Source of the DNA: an uncultured Collinsella sp.
GTDB lineage: Bacteria; Actinomycetota; Coriobacteriia; Coriobacteriales; Coriobacteriaceae
Direction: 5' to 3'
Length of the DNA: 39,793 nt
NCBI GenBank assembly: GCA_902482035.1
Contig: CABSYW010000025.1
Span: 1 to 39,793, forward strand
Shown here: positions 24,722 to 31,823 of the stretch, piece after piece
How positions within the stretch are numbered: the stretch's first letter is position 1
How the letters are laid out: every line of letters begins with the position of its first letter
Translations under genes and position numbers: made by a program
The notes under the pieces: model-generated
Database searches by the model: none
Told to the model about the DNA's origin: nothing
Seen by the model: only the letters and a program-made list of their open reading frames with translations

Positions 24722-25393
24722 CTAGACCGAATAGCCTTGGCCGCGATGCGTGGTCAAATACCCCTTGATGCCGATTTTTTCGAGCGTGGTGCGCAGGCGG
24801 TTGATGTTGACGGTGAGCGTATTGTCGTCCACGAAGGCGTCGGAGTCCCACAGGTCCTGCATGATAGCCGAGCGCGAAACGATCTTGCCCGCACGGCTCA
24901 GAAGCAACGAGAGGATACGCAGCTCGTTTTTGGTGAGCTCGGTGCTAGTGCCGGTTTGCGTGTTGGTGACCATGGAGCGGGCGAGGTCAAGCTCCAGTCC
25001 CTTGTGGACGAGCGTGCTGCGCTCGCCCGCCGCCGCGGTGCGACGCAGCAAGGCATTGATGCGCGCCACGAGCACACGGGCGCTATAGGGCTTGGGAACA
25101 AAGTCGTCCGCGCCGAGCGTCATGGCCATGACCTCGTCGATCTCGGTCGTGCGCGAGGTGAGGACGATGATGGGAACCTCGGATTCGCGGCGAACCTCGT
25201 GGCAGATATGCTGGCCGTCCTTGACGGGAAGCGTGAGGTCGAGCAGCACCAGGTCGGGCGCGGCGGCGAGAATATCGCGCGAGACATGTTCAAACGATTC
25301 GCAGGCCTCGATTTCAAACCCGGCGCGGGCAAGGATGTCGATAAGCTCACGACGAATGGGCTCGTCGTCCTCAACGATATAGATTAGCGCCAT
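24722..25393 (-). CDS. OmpR-family response regulator, BceR-like
   Basis: A 223-residue two-domain regulator. The receiver has an acidic pocket (VEDDEP), phosphorylated D52 in LVLLDLTLPVKDG, the Thr of IVLTS and the Lys of VPKPYSA. The C-terminal winged helix has LTKNELRILSLLLSRAGKIVSR and a final VDDNTLTVNINRLRTTLEKIG that matches BceR/GraR-type regulators closely. The ATG has GAGGGGGG 8 nt upstream. It is cotranscribed with the downstream kinase. Likely targets are antimicrobial-peptide transporters encoded elsewhere; this is inferred from the family. Confidence 0.93.
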   Translation of the reverse strand: MALIYIVEDDEPIRRELIDILARAGFEIEACESFEHVSRDILAAAPDLVLLDLTLPVKDGQHICHEVRRESEVPIIVLTSRTTEIDEVMAMTLGADDFVPKPYSARVLVARINALLRRTAAAGERSTLVHKGLELDLARSMVTNTQTGTSTELTKNELRILSLLLSRAGKIVSRSAIMQDLWDSDAFVDDNTLTVNINRLRTTLEKIGIKGYLTTHRGQGYSV

Positions 25394-25523
25394 GGATTCC
25401 GCCCCCCTCTTGGTTGTCTTGCCCCATTATGACCGCGGATCCGCAGATACGCGCCTCACGCGGCACCAAAGTGACAGAACTGTTCGCGAGTGGCAGAGGC
25501 TTGCCTCTCGCTCGCGACGAGCA

Positions 25524-25551
25524 CGGGAATTAAATGAGTTTTTAATCCCCG
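25524..25551. other. Hairpin between the unknown gene and the response regulator
   Basis: CGGGAATTAAA / TTTAATCCCCG pair with a single mismatch. A smaller GCTCG/CGAGC hairpin adjoins it at about 25510-25522. It lies just after the stop of the minus-strand gene at 25567 and probably stabilises or ends its mRNA, though no T run follows. Confidence 0.45.
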
Positions 25552-25566
25552 TCCCAGAAACATCAT

Positions 25567-26274
25567 TTAGCGGCGGGCACGGAGCTTTTCGTAGCCTTCG
25601 GCGAAGAAGGCGACCGTGGCGGCGTCGGCCTCGGCGGCGTCCGTCTCGGTTACGGGGACCACGCCGTGCTCGTCGCTCACCAGGAACAAGGCGCCCTTGA
25701 GCTGTGCGGGAATATCTACGCGCGTGACCGGGATGCCCTTGGTCTGGGCGAGCTGCTCGATGAGCGTCGCCGTGCCGCACAGGCACTCGTCCGCCGGCGC
25801 CGCAAAGGCAAGCTCGCCGTTGTTGACGGCGGCGAGCAACTCGGGCGCCACGCCGGTCTCGTCGGCCTCGGAGCGGGCCTCGGCGGAACGGGCACGCAGC
25901 GCCTTGGCCGACGTATCGGCGAGCGGCTCGTACTCCCCCACCGTCATGGCGGCGTTGCCGTTGATGTCGATCACCAGCATGAGTACGCCGTCGTGCGCAG
26001 TGTAATCGCCCTCGGCAAGCGACCACTCAACGTGCTGTTTGGCCCAGCTGAGCATGTTATGGGTAAGCGGCTCGCCCTGCACCAGGCGCTCGGACAGTGC
26101 GCGAATGTGGCGGTTGAGCATGGGCACCTTTTTATTGGACATGCGCCAACGGCAGACAAGCGCGGGCTTGTCGAGCGTAAACTTCTCGACCGCCTCCTGA
26201 TTGGCGCAAAAGTCCTCGTACGCACGCTGATCCTCGGCATTGCCAAACAGCTCGGCATCATCAATCTGGGGCAT
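25567..26274 (-). CDS. Protein of unknown function (235 aa)
   Basis: I do not recognise this family. It is a soluble acidic protein with no signal peptide or membrane helix. The N-terminal half contains LVCRWRMSNKKVPMLNRHIRALSERL, a basic helical patch, and then HVEWSLAEGDYTAHDGVLMLVIDINGNAAMTVG, which looks like a mixed alpha/beta core. The C-terminal half has CLCGTATLIEQLAQ and LFLVSDEHGVVPVTE. The last segment faintly recalls class IV aminotransferases, but no PLP Lys motif supports that. The ATG at 26274 has AAAGG 7 nt upstream and is preferred to the longer frame starting at 26298. It is preceded by the purH terminator and so has its own promoter. Confidence 0.75.
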   Translation of the reverse strand: MPQIDDAELFGNAEDQRAYEDFCANQEAVEKFTLDKPALVCRWRMSNKKVPMLNRHIRALSERLVQGEPLTHNMLSWAKQHVEWSLAEGDYTAHDGVLMLVIDINGNAAMTVGEYEPLADTSAKALRARSAEARSEADETGVAPELLAAVNNGELAFAAPADECLCGTATLIEQLAQTKGIPVTRVDIPAQLKGALFLVSDEHGVVPVTETDAAEADAATVAFFAEGYEKLRARR

Positions 26275-26314
26275 GGTTGTACCTTTCGTGTTAGTCATTC
26301 CGTCCTCTTATACC

Positions 26315-26350
26315 AAAAAGACGGCCCTCCAAACGGAGCAGCCGTCTTTT
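26315..26350 (-). terminator. Rho-independent terminator after purH
   Basis: The stem AAAAGACGGC / GCCGTCTTTT with an inner CTCC/GGAG pairing is followed on the minus strand by a T run. The A/T ends make it usable in both directions. Confidence 0.87.
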
Positions 26351-26379
26351 GCAGAGATTATTTTGTTCCGGGGCGAAAC

Positions 26380-27987
26380 TTAGTGCCTAAAGTGGCGGGC
26401 GCCGGTAAAGACCATAGCAATATTGTGCTCGTTGCAGGCCTGAATGCTCTCGTCATCGCGCTTGGAGCCGCCGGGCTGGATGATGCAGGTCACGCCGTGT
26501 GCAGCAAGCACGTCGACGTTGTCGCGGAACGGGAAGAACGCGTCGCTTGCACAGGCAAAGCCGCCCTTCTCCACGCCCTCGCGCTCGCAGAAGTCCTCGG
26601 CGCGCTCGCAGGCAAGTAGCGCAGAGTCAACGCGGTTAGGCTGACCCGGGCCCATGCCAATGCCGGCCTTACCCTTGGAGACCAGGATGGCGTTGGACTT
26701 AACGCCCTTGCAGACCTTCCAGGCAAACTCGAGCTCGGCCATCTCGGCGTCGGTGGGCTTGCGGTCGGTGGGGAACGTAAAGGTCGCGGGATCCTCGGTC
26801 ACGTGGTCGACCTCCTGCACCAGCATGCCGCCGTCGACGGAGCGCAGCTCCACCTGAGCGCCGTGGTCCACGCCGCCGGTCGCCAACACGCGCAGGTTGG
26901 GGCGCTTGGCCATGCGCTCGAGCGCCTCGGCGGTGTAGCTCGGGGCGATGATGACCTCGACGAACTGCTTGTTCTGATCGGCAAAGTGCTCAACCAGATC
27001 AAAGGGAACCTCGCGGTTGCAGGCGATGATGCCGCCAAAGGCACTCTTGGGATCGCAGGCAAAAGCACGGTCGTAGGCAGCCGTGATGTCCTCGGCAACG
27101 GCGGAACCGCAGGGGTTCTGGTGCTTGAGGATCACGCAGGCCGGCTCGTCGAACTCGCGGACCAGGTTCCAAGCGGCATCGGCATCCAGATAGTTGTTGT
27201 AGCTGAGCGGCTTGCCCTGGATCTGCTCGGAGCCAACGAGCGGGAACTGCGAGCTCGCGGTGTTCTCGCAGCCCTCGGCAAAGCGGTAGACCGTAGCCTT
27301 CTGCTGAGGATTCTCGCCATAGCGCAAGTCGTCGACCTTCTCCAGCGAGATCTCGAGCTTGGCAGAGGTGTCCGCCACGTCGCTTGCCTGGGCGGCAAGC
27401 CAACGGGAGATAGCCGTGTCGTAGGCGGCGGTGGTCTGGTAGACCTTCACCTGCAGGCGACGACGGGTGGAAAGCGTGGTGCAGCCACCGGTCTCGTGCA
27501 TCTCGGCCAGGACGGCATCATAGTCGGCCGGGTCGGAGATGACGGTAACGCTCGCGGCGTTCTTGGCAGCAGAGCGCAGCATAGAGGGGCCACCGATGTC
27601 GATGTGCTCGATAGCGTCCGCGAAGGTGACCTCGGGGTTGGCAACGGTCTTCTCGAACTCGTACAGGTTGACGACGACCAGGTCGATCAACTTAATGCCG
27701 TGCTCAGCGGCCTCCTGCATGTGCTGCTCGGAATCGCGGCGGGCCAGCAGCGCGCCGTGAACCTTGGGGTGCAGGGTCTTAACGCGGCCGTCCATCATCT
27801 CGGGATAGCCCGTGAACTCCTCGATGGGGGTTACGGGAACGCCCGCGTCCTCGATGGCACGAGCCGTGCCGCCCGTAGAGATGATCTCGACGCCAAAGTC
27901 GTCAACCAGCGTCCGTGCGAAATCGACGACGCCCGTCTTATCGGTAACCGAGATCAACGCGCGTGCGATCTTCACATCAGATCCCAT
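26380..27987 (-). CDS. purH: Bifunctional AICAR formyltransferase / IMP cyclohydrolase PurH
   Basis: Catalyses the last two steps of purine synthesis: formylation of AICAR with 10-formyl-THF, then ring closure to IMP. The 535-residue length is normal. The N-terminal MGS-like cyclohydrolase domain has ALISVTDKTGVVDFA, IISTGGTA and GRVKTLHPKVHGALL. The C-terminal transformylase domain has LRYGENPQQKA, ILKHQNPCGSAVAEDI, and the end SDAFFPFRDNVD...PGGSKRDDESI. The ATG has AGGAGG 5 nt upstream. It is monocistronic with its own terminator, divergent from a GNAT gene. I see no recognisable purine riboswitch in the 277-nt divergent region. Confidence 0.97.
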   Translation of the reverse strand: MGSDVKIARALISVTDKTGVVDFARTLVDDFGVEIISTGGTARAIEDAGVPVTPIEEFTGYPEMMDGRVKTLHPKVHGALLARRDSEQHMQEAAEHGIKLIDLVVVNLYEFEKTVANPEVTFADAIEHIDIGGPSMLRSAAKNAASVTVISDPADYDAVLAEMHETGGCTTLSTRRRLQVKVYQTTAAYDTAISRWLAAQASDVADTSAKLEISLEKVDDLRYGENPQQKATVYRFAEGCENTASSQFPLVGSEQIQGKPLSYNNYLDADAAWNLVREFDEPACVILKHQNPCGSAVAEDITAAYDRAFACDPKSAFGGIIACNREVPFDLVEHFADQNKQFVEVIIAPSYTAEALERMAKRPNLRVLATGGVDHGAQVELRSVDGGMLVQEVDHVTEDPATFTFPTDRKPTDAEMAELEFAWKVCKGVKSNAILVSKGKAGIGMGPGQPNRVDSALLACERAEDFCEREGVEKGGFACASDAFFPFRDNVDVLAAHGVTCIIQPGGSKRDDESIQACNEHNIAMVFTGARHFRH

Positions 27988-28264
27988 GCAGTCCTCCTGT
28001 CTGGTACGCCGCCGTGCTCTGTGAGTCGGTGATACGTCGATCTGCAGCGCTCGCGCAGCGGCATTGAAAATACTGATTTAATGTAGCGCATCGAGCGCAT
28101 CGATGCACCCCGCAACGGCCGCATATGCAGAAAAAGTTTGCGAGCAGAGGGGATGGGCACGGCACCGGGCACGGTGAGTTCATGGAACACAGGGGCACCA
28201 TAATTCGATGCCAATGGCGTGGTAGAATTGTGCTCGATATGCATCCGCGAAAGAAAGAGGCACC

Positions 28265-28906
28265 ATGGTCTCGCGGGTTCTCTACCGACCGTTTGATACC
28301 GAAGACTTCGACGCCATCGCGCTGATTCTGCAGCAGCTTTGGCATAACAATTCGGATAACGATGAGTACAACCGCCTTGAGGCCGCGTGCGACCTCGCCT
28401 ACTGCCTTTCGTCGTCGACGTTTTCACAGGTTGCCGTAATCGACGGTCAGGCGCGTGGCATTTCGCTCGCGCGTGCGGGACAGAGCTCCGGCGCCACTAT
28501 CAACGAGCATTGGATGGATACCGAACGCGCGCTGCTATCGCAGATGCGTGAGCTGGAGCCCGATGCCTGCGCCGAGTATCTCTCGTTTGTGCGCGCAACC
28601 ATCCGAACCAACAACCGCCTGCTCGAGAGCAGCCCGTTGCCGCACGACAACGAGGTCACGCTGCTTGCCGTGGATCGCGATGTCCATGGCCTGGGCGTTG
28701 GCACGGTTCTGCTCGATGCCGCGGTCTCGCACCTGTCCTCACTTGGAGCGACGAGGGCGCACCTGTACACCGACTCCAACTGCTCGTGGAAGTTCTACGA
28801 GCTGCACGGCTTTAAGCGCACGGCCACGCACCGCGCCAACCGCGAAGAGCGCCGTCACGACATGCCGCGCGAAAGCTTCCTCTACGAACTCGACCTAACA
28901 GCCTAA
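28265..28906 (+). CDS. GNAT-family N-acetyltransferase
   Basis: A 213-residue acetyl-CoA-dependent acetyltransferase. The acetyl-CoA pyrophosphate loop is VDRDVHGLGVGTVLLDAAVSHL, and the beta4/beta5 region ends with NCSWKFYELHGFKRT, both typical of GNATs. The substrate cannot be told from sequence. GAAAGAGG lies just before the ATG. It is divergent from purH. The repeat cluster that begins at 28911 starts 4 nt after its stop. Confidence 0.9.
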   Translation: MVSRVLYRPFDTEDFDAIALILQQLWHNNSDNDEYNRLEAACDLAYCLSSSTFSQVAVIDGQARGISLARAGQSSGATINEHWMDTERALLSQMRELEPDACAEYLSFVRATIRTNNRLLESSPLPHDNEVTLLAVDRDVHGLGVGTVLLDAAVSHLSSLGATRAHLYTDSNCSWKFYELHGFKRTATHRANREERRHDMPRESFLYELDLTA

Positions 28907-28910
28907 ATCT

Positions 28911-29002
28911 GGCAGTTAGGGACGCTCCTTTTATGCCGGCACCCCGGGACACTCCTTGGCAGCAACCACACCTAGTCATTGGGGACGTTCTTAAATGACT
29001 AG
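28911..29002. repeat. Tandem REP-like elements, two subtypes
   Basis: 28911-28971 carries GGCAGTTAGGGACGCTCCTT, TGCCGGCA and GGGACACTCCTTGGCA, matching 879-936 and 31492-31536. 28972-29002 is a second palindrome, CTAGTCATT / AATGACTAG around GGGGACGTTCTT, also seen as a fragment at 8373-8386. Together with the 230-bp element after it, this fills the 516-nt gap between the GNAT gene and the convergent DUF2207 gene; I see no ORF in it. Confidence 0.7.
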
Positions 29003-29079
29003 TCGCTGGGGACAGTCTTGATCAAAACGGCCGCCGAAGCCCTCGTTGGCATCGCCCTATAGGGGGTCTGCAAATAGCT

Positions 29080-29309
29080 GTGGTCAAAAAACATCAAAAA
29101 TGAGTACTGTTACCTTTTTAGTAGCAGCGCAATTCGGCTTTTTCGGGTCTCTTAGGCGTCTCGGCACGTCGGATGAACTAACGTATCTCCCCAAATGTAC
29201 AATAAAATGGACTCCTAACGAGAAATAATATCGTTAGGAGTCCATTATTTAGTACAAACAAATGTGACAATCTAGGCAACAGTACTCATATTTGGCATTT
29301 TTTGCCCAC
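29080..29309. repeat. 230-bp terminal-inverted-repeat element, copy 2
   Basis: The ends match copy 1 at 8390-8619: left GTGGTCAAAAAA ... ATGAGTACTGTTAC (29080-29113), right CAGTACTCA ... TTTTTTGCCCAC (29280-29309). The length is the same. The centre differs and contains a perfect 16-bp stem, AATGGACTCCTAACGA / TCGTTAGGAGTCCATT, around GAAATAATA (about 29206-29246), bracketed by GTAC. No ORF was found and no clear target duplication flanks it. Confidence 0.75.
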
Positions 29310-29422
29310 TGCCCCTTGCGCGAAGGTCCGCAGCGGAAAGTATGGCCCGTTTCGATGCACAAAAATGGGATGAATCTTCCCTGGCAACCGCCCAGAAAGA
29401 TCCACCCCAAAGCAAGCGCTCG

Positions 29423-31369
29423 CTAGAACGTTCCGCCGCCGCCTCCGCCGACGCCGCCGCCTCCGCCGCCCGAGAAGCCACCGCCTCCGCCACCGCTCGA
29501 GCTATCGGAACTCGAAGCCAGCTCGCGGATGGTCTCGTGGTACACGTCGTTGAACGAATCGAGCGGAGACTCGTTGCCGTAGTGATGGTAATACCACCAG
29601 TAGCAGGGGTAGTTGTCGTAGAAATCGTCGCTGTTGCGCAGGTCCGCAGGCACGGCCTCGGCCAGCTGTCGCAGCACTTCTTTCGAAACGCCCAGGGCAA
29701 CGCCCATCACCAGCAGCTTGTTCCACAAGATCAGGTCGCCGGGGACGGCCTCCTTCAGTCGCGTAAAGTCCTCGAGCCAATGCTTGAGCGCCTTGCAGCG
29801 AGCCGCCACCTCGGCGCCCTCCGGCGTGTAACGGCGGAAGGTGCAGCTCAGGACAAAGCCCACAATCGTGACGGGGATCGAGATCATAGCGGCACCGACG
29901 TTGGCGTCCGCAAAGTCGGTATAGAACAGAGAGCCCAAAATGCCAAAGACAATGATGATGCCGAGAACCAAGCCGGCAACCAGGGCGACGGTGCCGTCCG
30001 AGGCGATAAGCTCGCGCGCCTCCAGCTTGCCCTTAACCGTGCTCTGATAGTCCTCGAGCTTGTCGCCAACAGATGTGGTGCGCTCGCTAGCGTACTCCTC
30101 CAGCTCGCTAAACGTGCGCGAACGGACTCCGTCCTTATCGGGCTTAACGCCAGCGAAGAAGACCTTGAGCACGTCGCGATCGATGCCGTCCTTCTTGGCA
30201 GCCTCCCAGGCCTCGTCGGTCACTGTGATGCGATACGTCTGCTCCTCTTTTTCGCGACGGAGCAGACCCTTCTTCTTGGTCTCGGTCGCTTCTTCCAGCT
30301 TGATCACGCGGTCGTCGGTCAGCTTCATCAGTGTGGCGATATATGCCTGATCGGGCACGTCGTTCCAGCTCATGAGAGCTGCAAGCACCGCGGGATGGTC
30401 GGCAGAGGGCACATCGCGGAAGTACTCGTCCTGAAAGAGCGGCTTGGGCTTGGGCCTGCGCAGCTTGAGCATCACGATCACACCGGTATAGGCAACCGCC
30501 ACAACAACACACACCACGGCAATCGCGCTGGCAACCGCACGCGCGTGCTCACGGCGGGCGTTAGCTTCGTCTGCCCATTCCTTTTCTTCGCTCAGGATCG
30601 TTGACATGCGCTCTTCGCCCGAGGCGGCAAGCTGCGGTACCCAGTCACTGGGGAAGGCGATGCGTGCCTCAGCGAATTCGCCCTGATGCACGCAGGGAAT
30701 GGTATAGGTGACCATGGGTTCGTCCGCATCGAGTGACACGTCGCCCGTCAGCGGGCCGTGGCCCCATGCGCGGAAGTTATCGCCCTTGACGGCCGTCGTC
30801 CCCGCGGCGGCGTTTGCGAAGTAGACTTCCATCTCGACATCGTCGGAGTCCGCAGACCAGCCGTCGCCCACAAACTTCCAGTAGAGCTCGGCGGTATCGG
30901 GCCAGTTCATAACCGCACCGGTCATGGTGTAGCTCACGTAAAAGATCGCGCTGTCGCCGCTCTCGTGAGGGCTGAATACCTTGATCTTTACGCCGCCGTC
31001 GGACTGTTCCACCGTATAGACGCCGTCGTCGCCTTTGTTTGCATAGTCGACCCTGTTAAACGCGGTGTCGTCTTCCTCGACGCTCAGCACATTGACGCCC
31101 GCCGCGCCTCCCTGCTGATTGGTGCCCGCATTGATCTCCCAAAACACGCCGTTGATGTCGTCATCGAAATCAAACTGGCGTCCCTCGACAACGGTTAGCG
31201 AGCCGTCGGCCTCGACCGTGGCACCGATATAGGTTTGGGTCATGGAGTAGCCGTCGGCGTGCGCGGCGGCAGGCAGCAACAACAACGCAAGCGCAACGAG
31301 TACGCAGACGGAAGCAAATCGCGCAAACAGGCGGCGCTGCCGGCTGACTTTGGCGGCGAGGGTGTTCAT
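29423..31369 (-). CDS. DUF2207-family membrane protein with Gly-rich tail
   Basis: A 648-residue surface or membrane protein of unknown function. A signal peptide is visible (basic start, then VCVLVALALLLLPAAAHA, cleaved before DG). Next is an extracellular DUF2207 domain beginning YSMTQTYIGATVEADGSL. A helix follows at about 275-300, then a cytoplasmic segment (PADHPAVL-like SADHPAVLAALMSW), then a paired hydrophobic region (VALVAGLVLGIIIVFGILG and ISIPVTIVGFVLSC), and a C-terminal tail of Ser and Gly runs. That order is the usual DUF2207/YciQ-like layout. The ATG at 31369 was chosen because AAAGGATG lies just upstream and the signal peptide then starts normally. Confidence 0.9.
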   Translation of the reverse strand: MNTLAAKVSRQRRLFARFASVCVLVALALLLLPAAAHADGYSMTQTYIGATVEADGSLTVVEGRQFDFDDDINGVFWEINAGTNQQGGAAGVNVLSVEEDDTAFNRVDYANKGDDGVYTVEQSDGGVKIKVFSPHESGDSAIFYVSYTMTGAVMNWPDTAELYWKFVGDGWSADSDDVEMEVYFANAAAGTTAVKGDNFRAWGHGPLTGDVSLDADEPMVTYTIPCVHQGEFAEARIAFPSDWVPQLAASGEERMSTILSEEKEWADEANARREHARAVASAIAVVCVVVAVAYTGVIVMLKLRRPKPKPLFQDEYFRDVPSADHPAVLAALMSWNDVPDQAYIATLMKLTDDRVIKLEEATETKKKGLLRREKEEQTYRITVTDEAWEAAKKDGIDRDVLKVFFAGVKPDKDGVRSRTFSELEEYASERTTSVGDKLEDYQSTVKGKLEARELIASDGTVALVAGLVLGIIIVFGILGSLFYTDFADANVGAAMISIPVTIVGFVLSCTFRRYTPEGAEVAARCKALKHWLEDFTRLKEAVPGDLILWNKLLVMGVALGVSKEVLRQLAEAVPADLRNSDDFYDNYPCYWWYYHHYGNESPLDSFNDVYHETIRELASSSDSSSGGGGGGFSGGGGGGVGGGGGGTF

Positions 31370-31491
31370 AGGCACATCCTTTATCTGTGGTATCAACAGC
31401 GTTATTGTCCCACGTTTGCGAGCGTACGACACGACCGTCTAGGTAAGCGGGGCGTCAATTGGGACAAAAGTCACGCCCGCGCCCGGCACCT

Positions 31492-31536
31492 GGGGACGTT
31501 CCTTATCTGCCGGCAATCTGGGACACTCCTTGGCAT
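31492..31536. repeat. REP-like element copy
   Basis: GGGGACGTTCCTTATCTGCC is followed by GGGACACTCCTTGGCA, matching 28911-28971 and partly 879-936. It lies in the 454-nt divergent gap between the DUF2207 gene and gluQ. Confidence 0.65.
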
Positions 31537-31599
31537 AGCCCGCTCCGGCAATAGACACCACTTCATAGCTCCGTCACAGGTGTAGCGGCTTTGTGTGGG

Positions 31600-31740
31600 C
31601 GCGGCGTGAGCCGATTAAGCCGGCGAGCGAGGGGCATAAAGCAGTTGAGCGAAAACGGTTTGCCCCTTTGCCGTTCGCTTGAGGATCATGTCCCCCTTTT
31701 CCGCGGAAACCCCGGCAGTTGCGAAGAGCTGCCGGGGTTT
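31600..31740 (+). ncRNA. Structured intergenic region ending in a strong hairpin, possible small RNA
   Basis: Within the gap before gluQ, successive inverted repeats occur: GAGGGGCA/TGCCCCTT and AGCGAA-CGG/CCG-TTCGCT (about 31628-31680), then a perfect 12-bp stem AAACCCCGGCAG / CTGCCGGGGTTT (31707-31740). The last resembles a terminator, yet no plus-strand gene ends before it. Either a small RNA is transcribed here or the hairpin insulates gluQ. Transcription is not shown. Confidence 0.35.
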
Positions 31741-31810
31741 CTGTCGTTTGAGGGGTTGGCTGGCGGGCGCGATCGAGCTGTCGAGTCGGTGCCTCCCCCA
31801 CCTCCCGCGC

Positions 31811-31816
31811 TATACT
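31811..31816 (+). promoter_or_regulatory. -10 box TATACT directly upstream of the gluQ ATG
   Basis: Only 7 nt separate this box from the ATG, so transcription would start at or next to the start codon. There is no Shine-Dalgarno sequence. This fits a leaderless mRNA. No good -35 is seen. Confidence 0.5.
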
Positions 31817-31823
31817 CGTCCGC

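Noticed and set aside
23669..25393. Vancomycin-resistance (VanRS-like) two-component pair
   Set aside because: The kinase lacks an extracellular sensor loop and fits the BceS type; no van ligase or dipeptidase genes are near.
27988..28264. Possible purine riboswitch or PurR site before purH
   Set aside because: I found no recognisable aptamer, terminator or PurBox-like repeat in the divergent region.
29272..29700. 142-codon minus-strand frame sharing the MSTV peptide with frames in the 230-bp elements
   Set aside because: The shared peptide only reflects the repeated DNA ends; the frame overlaps the DUF2207 gene out of register.
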